A stretch of DNA of 64,000 nt. Source: Limosilactobacillus sp. WILCCON 0051. GTDB taxonomy: Bacteria > Bacillota > Bacilli > Lactobacillales > Lactobacillaceae. The stretch covers positions 2,108,001-2,172,000 of the forward strand of contig NZ_CP154878.1 of assembly GCF_039955095.1 (NCBI RefSeq). Reading direction: 5' to 3'. A program made the position numbers and the translations under genes. Below, piece after piece: positions 35,626-43,573 of this stretch; positions within the stretch are counted from its first letter, which is position 1; each line of letters begins with the position of its first letter. The notes under the pieces are model-generated. The model saw only the letters and a list, made by a program, of their open reading frames with translations, did not search any database and was not told where the DNA came from.

Positions 35626-36543
35626 ATGAACCAGCGACCAGCACGAAAAACTCAGTTTAAACCCAATCAAAGGCATCGTCTTTTTAAATGGCTGACGATC
35701 ATCTTAATATTGGTTGCCTTAGGATGTACGGCCGGTTTGCTGATTCCTGGTCTGAATGGTTCCCGCAACGCCAGCGTTAAACTGTCATCGCCCTTAAAAA
35801 TCGTCCAAAAGGTAGTCTCTAACAGCTCCTCATCGACTGCCGACAGCAACACCCAGCTGCAGGACGCCTGGAAACCAACCCTGCAGCAGGCTGACGGGCA
35901 CGTGGCCATTGCCGTCTATTCAAATCAAACCAAAAAGACCTACACGGCATCCAATGCTGCAAATCATTCATATCGCATGGCCAGCACAGTCAAGGTCTCA
36001 ATTTTGGTCGGTCTCTTGATGAAACAGGGTACATTAAACAGCAGCGAGCAGGCCAATGCCCAGGCCATGATTGAAAACAGCAGCAATACCGCCGCTTCGG
36101 CACTGTTTGTTGAGCTGGGCGAAAAAAGCGGCCTGCAGGAGACTTTTGACAAACTGGGAATGACTGAATCTAAGGCCCATGAAGAATGGGGACTTTCAAC
36201 TACTACCCCCAGCGACCAGCTTAAACTGCTGAACGCCATCTTCTATTCATCCAATCTCTTGAGCACCAGCCAGCAGTCGTATATCCGCAATCTGATGCAA
36301 AACGTTGAAAGCGATCAGCAATGGGGAATTTCAGCCGGCAGCACCAATTTCTACCTAAAAAACGGCTGGCTGGACGAAGACGATGGCTGGATCATTAACA
36401 GTATCGGCTACATCCCAGGTAACAATGGCGCCAGCGACAGCTATACGATTGCCGTCTACACTGATGACAATTCTTCAATGCAAAATGGCGAAAATACAAT
36501 CGAAAAGCTGGCTAAATCAACCAGCAAGATCTTAAACAAATAG
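35626..36543 (+). CDS. Class A beta-lactamase-like serine hydrolase, membrane-anchored
   Basis: This 305-residue protein has a basic N-terminus and one membrane segment (about 20-42), then a linker and a serine-hydrolase domain. The SxxK motif is MASTVKVS. An SDN-like element is ENSSNTAAS, and the KTG position reads FYLKNGWLDED, so the third triad is KNG. Such proteins in lactobacilli are penicillin-recognising hydrolases of unclear activity and not proven resistance enzymes. GGAAGGAAA precedes the ATG. It lies convergent with the PBP5-type gene dacA. Confidence 0.8.
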   Translation: MNQRPARKTQFKPNQRHRLFKWLTIILILVALGCTAGLLIPGLNGSRNASVKLSSPLKIVQKVVSNSSSSTADSNTQLQDAWKPTLQQADGHVAIAVYSNQTKKTYTASNAANHSYRMASTVKVSILVGLLMKQGTLNSSEQANAQAMIENSSNTAASALFVELGEKSGLQETFDKLGMTESKAHEEWGLSTTTPSDQLKLLNAIFYSSNLLSTSQQSYIRNLMQNVESDQQWGISAGSTNFYLKNGWLDEDDGWIINSIGYIPGNNGASDSYTIAVYTDDNSSMQNGENTIEKLAKSTSKILNK

Positions 36544-36585
36544 ATCCAGCAGTTTAGGATCGACACTGCTTTACCGATTTAGCAT

Positions 36586-36629
36586 AAAAACGCTGATGCA
36601 GGCTTGGAACAGTCTGAATCAGCGCTTTT
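36586..36629 (+). terminator. Bidirectional terminator
   Basis: AAAACGCTGAT..AGGCTTGG pairs around a short loop with AGTCT..ATCAGCG.TTTT between two convergent genes. Confidence 0.75.
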
Positions 36630-36633
36630 GCTT

Positions 36634-37839
36634 TTACTTTAGCTTCAGGGAAACCTGTGGCATGTCGTTAGGCGTTAGCTTGCTGCCTTTCAGCGTTCCC
36701 TTTATCTTAATCGTCTTTTTTTCAAGCTTGGTATCTTTAGGCAGCCACAGCGTCGTTGTTTTAGCTGCTCGTGCCTTCTTTTGGCCGACTCTGATCAGCG
36801 CACCTTTTTTGATCGTCTGTGGTGCAAAGCGACCCAGCACGCGATTATAGAGGTTATTGGTCTGTTGGAACTGATTATTGAAGTCGCCAGGAACGTTTAA
36901 GACTACCGTAACCAGACGGCGGTTGCTAAACGTTCCGGTGCTGACAAAGCAGTTGCCGGCTGAATCAGTCGTCCCGGTCTTTAAGCCATCGATTTCGCCA
37001 TCTGCTCGATCCAGAGCCGCTCCCTTAATCATCAGATTGATGTTTTGCATGTGATATGTCTGTGAATCACTGACTGGGAAGTCTTCTTGGGCCGTCTTGG
37101 TAATATTGACGACATCTGGATAATGGTTCAAAAGCCAACTGGCAATCTTAGCCAGATCAACGGCAGAAATCTGATTTTCGGCGTTTTTGGAGACATTTTT
37201 TAAGCGCAAAGTCCCCAGATCCCCATTTGAGAGCCCGATCATGTTATAGATCTTGGCATCGGTTACGCCAGCTTCTTTAGCCACCTGCTGCATCTTGGCA
37301 TTGAACTTGGCCACACTGCCGGCATCAGCTAAGGCTAGCGCTTCGGCACTGCCATCAGCTGAAACCAGCATCATTGAATCAACCAATGACTTAATCGTAT
37401 AGCTCTCGCCCTCATTCAGCGGCACGTTGGAAAAGCGCCAGTCGTTGGCCATTACCGCCACAGGATGTGAGATCGTTACCTTTTGATCCCAGCTTAGCTT
37501 ATGAGCCTGAATGTCTTTTTCAATGACGGCCAGCGTGAGAATTTTAATGGTAGAGGCAACTGGATACCGTTTTTGCGCGTTTTTTTGATACAGAATCTGT
37601 CCAGTCTTAGCATCCATGGCAATCGCAGCCTTGGCATCAACATCTTGGCTCGTGCCCACGTTTTGTCCTGATTGGTGGCCGTTGCTGTCTGACGAGCTGT
37701 CTTGCGCGACGACCGTTGATTCTTCAGTCGCCTCGCCATCAGCCGAAACAATCGAGGAGAGACCCAGCAGGCTGAGATTAAGGCTGAGCAGCACCAAAAT
37801 CAGGCTCTGCAGGCGTTTATTCCAGCTATGTCTATTCAT
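36634..37839 (-). CDS. dacA: D-alanyl-D-alanine carboxypeptidase (PBP5-type)
   Basis: This 401-residue secreted or anchored peptidoglycan carboxypeptidase removes terminal D-Ala from stem peptides. A signal peptide occupies about residues 1-33 (LILVLLSLNLSLLGL then SIVSADG). The S11 motifs are PVASTIKIL (SxxK), MLVSADGSAEALA (SxN region) and DGLKTGTTDSAG (KTG). A C-terminal PBP5_C beta domain follows. I choose ATG 37839 after AAGGATTG. The SxN motif reads SADG, a small departure from SGN. Confidence 0.88.
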   Translation of the reverse strand: MNRHSWNKRLQSLILVLLSLNLSLLGLSSIVSADGEATEESTVVAQDSSSDSNGHQSGQNVGTSQDVDAKAAIAMDAKTGQILYQKNAQKRYPVASTIKILTLAVIEKDIQAHKLSWDQKVTISHPVAVMANDWRFSNVPLNEGESYTIKSLVDSMMLVSADGSAEALALADAGSVAKFNAKMQQVAKEAGVTDAKIYNMIGLSNGDLGTLRLKNVSKNAENQISAVDLAKIASWLLNHYPDVVNITKTAQEDFPVSDSQTYHMQNINLMIKGAALDRADGEIDGLKTGTTDSAGNCFVSTGTFSNRRLVTVVLNVPGDFNNQFQQTNNLYNRVLGRFAPQTIKKGALIRVGQKKARAAKTTTLWLPKDTKLEKKTIKIKGTLKGSKLTPNDMPQVSLKLK

Positions 37840-38161
37840 TTTAAATATCAATCCTTATTAATAATTCTTTCTTTACACTGTCTTTTCTATCTTAACGCAA
37901 AATTCTTTCTGTCTATCAGCAAAAATCAAAAATCCCCTGATCGATTTTTAGCTGCTGGTTTGATTGCCAGTTAATTATTGGCAAAGTCAGCGTTTCAATT
38001 CAAAGCTTGCTTTAGGCACTGATTATTTGCATAACGGCCCAAACCTCGATATTCTAAGGTCATCGGTTAAGCTTGGACTTTAATGACGCCAGCGAATCGA
38101 ATAGAGCTTGCTCAAATATCTTAAAACAATTATTTTCTAGCAAACAAAAGCAGGTGATTTA
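37840..38161. other. Divergent promoter gap between dacA and the HesB-like gene
   Basis: About 320 bases without a gene. It must contain the promoters of the two divergent genes. I see no clear structured RNA or terminator. Confidence 0.5.
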
Positions 38162-38527
38162 ATGCAGCTAAAAATTTCAAAGACCGCTCAACAATGGCTG
38201 ATCAAGCAGCTGGATCTGCAGCCTGGTAGCGGCGTGCGCTTCTTTACTCCAACTGGCGGCCGCAATGGACACGTTAATTATGGTCCCAAGCAGTCCTATC
38301 AAAGAGAAGATGAGCCCAAGCAGCCGGTTTTGCAGGTTATTATCGATGAGATCAACTATCATATCGATGATCAAGACAGCTGGTTCTTTTCAGGCAAGAC
38401 CACGCTGATCGACTATGATACGCAAAATGGCCTGACGTTTCATTTCATTAATGGCAATGGCGAGCCGGTCGATGCCAACACCGCGGCTTCTAAAGGCAAT
38501 ACCCGCTTTGAGGGGCTGTGGGACTGA
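38162..38527 (+). CDS. HesB/IscA-like (YneR-type) protein without cysteines
   Basis: This 121-residue protein matches the HesB-like fold as in Bacillus YneR (MQLKISKTAQQWL, SGVRFFTPTGG, WFFSGKTTLIDYD, GLTFHF). The chain contains no cysteine at all, so it cannot bind an Fe-S cluster as IscA does. Its function in lactobacilli is unknown. CAGGTGA precedes the ATG. Confidence 0.75.
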   Translation: MQLKISKTAQQWLIKQLDLQPGSGVRFFTPTGGRNGHVNYGPKQSYQREDEPKQPVLQVIIDEINYHIDDQDSWFFSGKTTLIDYDTQNGLTFHFINGNGEPVDANTAASKGNTRFEGLWD

Positions 38528-38903
38528 TTTCGCCATAGTTATGACGCTGCTGCAATCCAGATCAGTTTAGGTCCGTCATTAACAGCTTAAATAGCGGCTC
38601 TTATGCAGAAATTTTTGTATAAAACATATGACAAAACCATCATTACCTACTTTTCGCAAAAATCAATGTATAAGTAGGTAAAAACTAATGTATATCGAGT
38701 TAGGGAACCCTAACATTACCTACTATTTGATAAAAATCGCCCAATAGTAGGTAATTCACAAAGTTGGTCTAACCCAATCAGCATTAGAATATACAAGTTT
38801 ACCTACGATTCGCAGAAAAGATGTCTAAAGTAGGTAAAGCGAAACGAATTGAAGTGGACTACAATTACCGGACAAAGAGTTTAGTAATTGCAGGTGATAT
38901 TTT

Positions 38904-39461
38904 ATGAATATATACAGTCCAGAGTTAAAAAGCAAAATCGTTCATGAATACCTTGAACGCAAAAATGATATCAGTATTAGCGAATTAAGCAGGCAATATG
39001 ACATTGATCCTCGTCGGGTTGGCGAGTGGATCCGCAACTATCGGCTTCGAGGAAAGATCATTACCCAACCCAACAAACGAAAATTCAGTCAGAAGTTCAA
39101 AGAAGATGTGGTAGACTACTATCAAACTCATGAGGAAACCTTGGAACAAGTTGCCGCAAGATTTGATGTACGTCCTACTCAGGTCAGCTCCTGGAAAAAC
39201 ACGGCTCAAAGATACGGCAACGAAGCCTTGGCATCTCAGAAAGAGAAGGCAGCGAAAACCATGGAGCATAAGCAAAAAGAAACACAACAACTGACGAAGG
39301 AAGATCGTAATAAGCATGAAATGGCGGCTGAAATCGCCCGCTTAAGAGCCGAACTTGATAAAACCAAGAAGGAGCTCTACTACGCCAGAATGGATCGTGA
39401 CATCGCAAAAAAAGTCCAAGCTCTGGTCAAGGCCTCAGCGTCAAAGCCAAAACGAAAATAG
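38904..39461 (+). CDS. IS3-family transposase OrfA
   Basis: This 185-residue protein contains two N-terminal helix-turn-helix repeats (ISISELSRQYDIDPRRVGEWI and LEQVAARFDVRPTQVSSWK) and a C-terminal coiled coil (AAEIARLRAELDKTKKELYY). It binds the IS ends and regulates transposition. GCAGGTGAT precedes the ATG. A run of seven A (39407-39413) near its end is a likely -1 frameshift site leading into orfB. Confidence 0.88.
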   Translation: MNIYSPELKSKIVHEYLERKNDISISELSRQYDIDPRRVGEWIRNYRLRGKIITQPNKRKFSQKFKEDVVDYYQTHEETLEQVAARFDVRPTQVSSWKNTAQRYGNEALASQKEKAAKTMEHKQKETQQLTKEDRNKHEMAAEIARLRAELDKTKKELYYARMDRDIAKKVQALVKASASKPKRK

Positions 39462-40357
39462 TGACCGAGATCAGAGCATATCAAAAAACACTTCCCAAAG
39501 AGCGGCGTTATAAGATTGGCGATCTGTTAGCACGAATCGATCTGAAGCGCTCATCTTATTACGATGAATGCGAACGTATGAAAAATCCATATGATAAATA
39601 CGTCAACGTCAAAAAACTAATAATGGAAATCGCCCAAAGCTACGTTGTCCGCGATCGCTATACCGCTGGCTATCGGCGCATTCAGAAGAAACTGGATCAG
39701 CGTAACGCTCATTTAGCTGGCGAAACCATCCGTAAACTAATGGCTCAGTTGAAGGTTCAAGTCGCAATCTATAATCAGAATCGCAACGGCAAGTATTCCT
39801 CATATCGCGGAACCGTTGGAAAAACCGCCAAGAACCTGCTTAAGCAAAAGTTTGATGAAACCCAGCCTTATAAAGTCATTCACACCGATATCACGCAGAC
39901 CCAACTGGCTAATCAACAAAAAGTTTATATTTCAGTAATGGTTGATGAGGGCACCAAAGAAGTACTGGCCTGTCAGATCAGCGACCATCCAAATCGTAAA
40001 CTAATCACTGATACGCTTGATGAATTATTGCAAAACCTGCCTGATAATGCCCGGCCGATCATTCATTCTGACCAAGGGTGGCATTACCAGCTGCCTTACT
40101 ATACCCAAAAACTAGCCGATCATCACTTTACCCAAAGCATGTCGCGGAAGGCTAACTGCCTCGATAACGCGCCAGTAGAAAGCTTCTTCCATCTTCTAAA
40201 GACTGAACTGCTCAATGGCCGTCCCCTTGTTCGTGACATCGAGGAATTCAAGCGCCTGGTAAACGGCTATATTATGTTCTTCAACAATATTCGTATCTCT
40301 TTAAAAACAGACGGTCTGAGTCCAGTTGAATATCGCAATCAACAGTTGGCCGCTTAA
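39461..40357 (+). CDS. IS3-family transposase OrfB (DDE catalytic domain)
   Basis: This 298-residue rve-type integrase core carries the DDE triad: Asp in IHTDITQTQ, Asp in IHSDQGWHYQ and Glu in NAPVESFFHLLK. Its frame is -1 relative to orfA and overlaps the orfA stop. It is open upstream to the A7 run, so the active product is probably an OrfAB fusion made by frameshifting. The GTG at 39461 is only a nominal start. Confidence 0.88.
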   Translation: MTEIRAYQKTLPKERRYKIGDLLARIDLKRSSYYDECERMKNPYDKYVNVKKLIMEIAQSYVVRDRYTAGYRRIQKKLDQRNAHLAGETIRKLMAQLKVQVAIYNQNRNGKYSSYRGTVGKTAKNLLKQKFDETQPYKVIHTDITQTQLANQQKVYISVMVDEGTKEVLACQISDHPNRKLITDTLDELLQNLPDNARPIIHSDQGWHYQLPYYTQKLADHHFTQSMSRKANCLDNAPVESFFHLLKTELLNGRPLVRDIEEFKRLVNGYIMFFNNIRISLKTDGLSPVEYRNQQLAA

Positions 40358-40522
40358 TTTTAAAAGTTTGTCCGGATTTTCTCTTGCACTTCAAATCGGC
40401 TATGCACGTACCTACTTTTGGTCAAAAAACTGCCAATAGTAGGTAATTTCTTGCTGCTCAACCGCCTAAAGCCGGACTTTCTTCACAAGGCATGTGGTCA
40501 CGAGATTATAAAAGGCTTGTTC

Positions 40523-40666
40523 TTACATACTGCCAGGATTATCAACCATCCGCCAAAAGATGCCAGTTTTAAGCCAATCAAGTCCCGTTAAGCGCCACCA
40601 TGATTCTGCCGTAAACATTGGCTGTGCGATGATTTTGATATCGTAAACGTCTTTTCCAACCGCTAA
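40523..40666 (-). pseudogene. Gene remnant (C-terminal fragment)
   Basis: On the minus strand a 47-codon open stretch with protein-like composition (VYDIKIIAQPMF, WWRLTGLDWLKTG, ends DNPGSM) is bounded upstream by a stop and has no start codon with a ribosome binding site. I do not recognise it. It looks like the tail of a decayed gene near the repeat/IS junction. Confidence 0.3.
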
Positions 40667-40689
40667 TCAAAAATACTTCATTTCTATTG

Positions 40690-40726
40690 AAAAACTGGTA
40701 ATGACATCCGCCACTACCAGTTTTTT
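40690..40726 (-). terminator. Terminator after pepN
   Basis: AAAAACTGGTA pairs with TACCAGTTTTT around a 15-base loop. T residues follow on the minus strand, 14 bases past the pepN stop. Confidence 0.85.
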
Positions 40727-40739
40727 AGTTTCTGTTTCG

Positions 40740-43277
40740 TTATTCGGCAACCGTCTCGGCAATTGCAGCATTGACCGCAGCCTGCTCGCTTTCAATCAAT
40801 TCCACGCGACTGGCAATCACCTTTTCATCCATTTGAATTTCGCGTTTCAGCATTGGGTCGTTTTCCTTAGGCGTAAAGAAACGCTTGAACTCGATCAATC
40901 GCTGCGAAGTCTTAAAGATACGAGAGATTACAGTTATATAGGTTGGGAATTCCATATCACCGCCAACCGTCTTTTCCAGCCATGACCATTCCTGCTGAAT
41001 CCAGTCCCAGGCTGCCTGTTGACCATGATCATTAGCCAAAACGCCTCTAAACCAAGCCCGCAGATCCTGTGGCTTGATGGTATCGGCATCTTCAAAACGA
41101 TCAATCAGCTGGGCAATCAATTGATCATCCTGCGTCTTAGTCAAAGCTGCACAGATATCCTGTTTAAAGCCAGCATCGGCAGTCTTTTGATAGTCCGCCA
41201 GCAGCGTATTAAACAGTTCCTGGCTGCCATAGTTTTTAACCTCGTTGGCCAGCACCAGTCCCCGTACGTCAGCCGGCAGATCCGCCAGATGATCCTGATA
41301 CTGATCAAACAATGTATGCGCCTGCTTGACTGCATCAGAGTTTTGCGCATACAAGGCCGCGCTCAATACGATTGGCCGCGTTAGTTGATCATCATTGCGC
41401 TCGCCTTTTTGTGAAAGCCAGCCAAGCCGCTGCACCTGCTTGACGCTGAGTTGATCAAACAGCTGCTGCAGTTGACGTTCAGTCTTGGCAGCCGGCTCGA
41501 CAAAGTTTTTCAGGCTGTTGGCCACATGGTACAGCATTTCATTAACGATTCCAGAGCGACTGTCTTTAAAACGACTCAGCAACGGGACGATCTGGGCATA
41601 GGAAAGCTGCCGTCCTTCTGCTAACAGACGCAGATCCTGCAGCAGCTGCAACTGATCGATGGCTCCCAATTCATCAAGGTGATCCAAAATATCATTTAGC
41701 AGCGTCTCGTCATATTTAACGATGACATGCGAATTGTCGCCCACATTAATGCGGAACGGCCGACCATTTTGTTTTCGCAGCTGGGCATAGTCGCCTAAAA
41801 CCATGCTTTGTTCACTAAAGATCGCCGGTGCCTGATCATAATTGGCATTTAATGGAATCTGCCAGAGACGGTCCTTTTCCTCACCATCACCAATAAAGAA
41901 CTGCCGCTGACTGAGCATAAGCTTGCCATCTTCAACCTTAACCTCGACTACCGGATAGCCTGGATGCTCCAGCCATGACTCCATGATCTGGCCAACGTTC
42001 ATTCCTGAAGCCTCACCCAATGCCTGCCAAAGATCAGCTCCCGTGGCATTGCCATATTGATGGGCAGCAAAGTAGTTCTTCAAGCCCCTGCGCATCGCAT
42101 CATCACCCAGCAGCGCCCGCACCATCACCAGCATCCGCGCACCTTTGGCATAAACGATCGCTCCATCAAACAGCGTATCGATCTCTGCAGGGTCATCAAC
42201 GGCAACGTGAACCGACTGCACGCCATCCGTAGCATCCCGCTGCAGCGCCATTGGAACCTCAGAAGTCTGAAACATCTCCCAAACGTTCCATTCCGGCTCC
42301 AAAGCATCGACGGCCACGTATTCCATCATGTTGGCAAATGACTCGTTCAGCCAAAGATCATCCCACCACTTCATCGTAACCAGATCACCAAACCATTGAT
42401 GTGCCAGCTCATGCGTGATGACCGTGGCAATCAGCCGTTTTTGATTGAGCGTCGTATTGTCCGGATCTAAAAGCATATAGGCCTCACGATAAGTAACCAG
42501 ACCCCAGTTCTCCATCGCGCCGGCTGAAAAGTCTGGCAGGGCCAATTGATATGACTGCGGCAGCGGATATGGCGTCTGGTAAAAGTCTTCATAAAACTCA
42601 ATCGCGCGTTTGGCAATATCCAATGAGAAATCAAGCTCTTTTGGCTGGTGGGCCTTAGTAGAAAAGACACCGATCTCAACACCGCTTTTGGTTTTGGCAA
42701 ACTTGCTCTGCAGCTCGCCGAACGCAAATGCTACCAGGTAAGTGGACATTTTGACGGTTTCTTGGAAGTAGTGCACGCCATTTTCAACATGATCTTCTGG
42801 CATATTGGCAATGATGGTTTCGCCTGGCTGTTCATCATACTTGATGGCTAATGAAAACGTCGCCTTGGCTTCTGGCTCATCAATCCCAGGGAAAGCCTGC
42901 CGCGCCGCCGTGGTTTCAAACTGCGTGCCAACCAGCTGCTTTTTTTGACCGGCAACCGTGTAGTATGACGGATAGATTCCCATCATCGTATCAGTCAGCT
43001 TGGCGTCATAGACTACTTTTAACTCCACGTCGCCAGAATGCGGCAGTTCAAGCTGAATGGCTTCTTGAAGGTCGCTGAAACTGAATGGCACGTCCTGTCC
43101 ATCAGCCTGGACGCTGGTAACGTTTAGAAACTTTTGATGCAGCGCAATCTTAGTGTCCACGGCATTACCTTTGATCATCGTAATGCCTTTAAAATGCTTG
43201 GTGGCGCGATCGATATCCAGGTAGATGTCGTAGTGGACTGGTTGAAATTTTTCATAAAAACGCGTTGAGTCTGCCAT
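40740..43277 (-). CDS. pepN: Aminopeptidase N
   Basis: This 845-residue M1-family zinc metallopeptidase (lysyl/alanyl aminopeptidase) is a main enzyme of lactobacillar peptide use. The exopeptidase motif GAMENWGLVTYRE, the zinc motif HELAHQWFGD and the third ligand in LNESFAN lie in the middle of the N-terminal half. The ERAP1-like C-terminal helical domain follows. Length fits the family. GAGGAAAG precedes the ATG. It is cytoplasmic (no signal peptide) and monocistronic. Confidence 0.95.
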   Translation of the reverse strand: MADSTRFYEKFQPVHYDIYLDIDRATKHFKGITMIKGNAVDTKIALHQKFLNVTSVQADGQDVPFSFSDLQEAIQLELPHSGDVELKVVYDAKLTDTMMGIYPSYYTVAGQKKQLVGTQFETTAARQAFPGIDEPEAKATFSLAIKYDEQPGETIIANMPEDHVENGVHYFQETVKMSTYLVAFAFGELQSKFAKTKSGVEIGVFSTKAHQPKELDFSLDIAKRAIEFYEDFYQTPYPLPQSYQLALPDFSAGAMENWGLVTYREAYMLLDPDNTTLNQKRLIATVITHELAHQWFGDLVTMKWWDDLWLNESFANMMEYVAVDALEPEWNVWEMFQTSEVPMALQRDATDGVQSVHVAVDDPAEIDTLFDGAIVYAKGARMLVMVRALLGDDAMRRGLKNYFAAHQYGNATGADLWQALGEASGMNVGQIMESWLEHPGYPVVEVKVEDGKLMLSQRQFFIGDGEEKDRLWQIPLNANYDQAPAIFSEQSMVLGDYAQLRKQNGRPFRINVGDNSHVIVKYDETLLNDILDHLDELGAIDQLQLLQDLRLLAEGRQLSYAQIVPLLSRFKDSRSGIVNEMLYHVANSLKNFVEPAAKTERQLQQLFDQLSVKQVQRLGWLSQKGERNDDQLTRPIVLSAALYAQNSDAVKQAHTLFDQYQDHLADLPADVRGLVLANEVKNYGSQELFNTLLADYQKTADAGFKQDICAALTKTQDDQLIAQLIDRFEDADTIKPQDLRAWFRGVLANDHGQQAAWDWIQQEWSWLEKTVGGDMEFPTYITVISRIFKTSQRLIEFKRFFTPKENDPMLKREIQMDEKVIASRVELIESEQAAVNAAIAETVAE

Positions 43278-43409
43278 TTTCTTTCCTCATTTCGTTAAAT
43301 TTATTGAACATTATAACGCTAATTGCTAAAAGGATTGAAACAGACTGTCTGATAAATAACCAGCTCTAAGAATTTTCTAATTTTAAATGGTATTCTTCGC
43401 CAGAACCGG

Positions 43410-43415
43410 TATAAT
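43410..43415 (+). promoter_or_regulatory. -10 box of the permease leader transcript
   Basis: A perfect TATAAT lies about 30 bases upstream of the leader peptide; no good -35 box is apparent. Confidence 0.45.
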
Positions 43416-43443
43416 GGTAGCTAGTTATTTTTAAGGAGTTTTT

Positions 43444-43464
43444 ATGCAGTTTTTTCATGACTAA
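43444..43464 (+). CDS. Leader peptide MQFFHD of an amino-acid permease
   Basis: A six-codon frame ATG-CAG-TTT-TTT-CAT-GAC-TAA follows an excellent AAGGAG site at optimal spacing. It stands about 60 bases before an intrinsic terminator and about 110 before the permease start. It looks like a leader peptide of a transcription attenuator, with tandem Phe and a His as possible sensing codons. Too short for homology; evidence is position and ribosome binding site. Confidence 0.6.
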   Translation: MQFFHD

Positions 43465-43489
43465 TTAAATATTCATCTGAATTATGGTC

Positions 43490-43561
43490 AGCTGCTCAAA
43501 CGTCCGATTAGCTTAACGTTAATGATGAGCGGTTCATAATTTGAATCGCTCTTTTATTTTT
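43490..43561 (+). promoter_or_regulatory. Attenuator upstream of the amino-acid permease
   Basis: GAGCGGTTCA (43527-43536) pairs with TGAATCGCTC (43542-43551) and is followed by TTTTATTTTT, an intrinsic terminator that ends immediately before the GGAGGA site of the permease. An upstream GCTCA at about 43493 could pair with TGAGC of the terminator stem, giving an antiterminator. Together with the leader peptide this is an attenuation device. Confidence 0.65.
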
Positions 43562-43573
43562 GGAGGACACAGC

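Larger units (their letters stand above)
38850..40393 (+). mobile_element. IS3-family (IS150-like) insertion sequence
   Basis: A complete 1544-bp element. Its 27-bp terminal inverted repeats share TGAAGTG at the tips and CCGGACAAA inside, with an 11-bp variable middle. It is flanked by the direct repeat AAT (38847-38849 and 40394-40396), the 3-bp target duplication expected for this group. It contains orfA and orfB in overlapping frames and looks intact. Confidence 0.93.
38601..40445 (-). repeat. Four-hairpin repeat element, copy B, interrupted by an IS3 element
   Basis: Reverse-oriented copy of the element at 21879-22176. The 37-bp hairpins lie at 38644-38680, 38717-38753, 38800-38836 and, beyond the IS, 40409-40445. 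Spacers are 36 and 46 bp as in copy A (38 of 46 bases identical in the longer one). The last spacer is 13 + 12 bp after removing the IS and one AAT, equal to 25 bp as in copy A. The 22-bp palindrome TTATGCAG..GTATAA is at 38601-38622, again 21 bp from the nearest hairpin. The 36-bp spacer contains the perfect palindrome GTTAGGGAACCCTAAC (38699-38714). Confidence 0.85.

Noticed and set aside
35626..36543. Antibiotic-resistance beta-lactamase
   Set aside because: Motifs are incomplete (KNG instead of KTG) and similar membrane-anchored hydrolases are common in lactobacilli without resistance.
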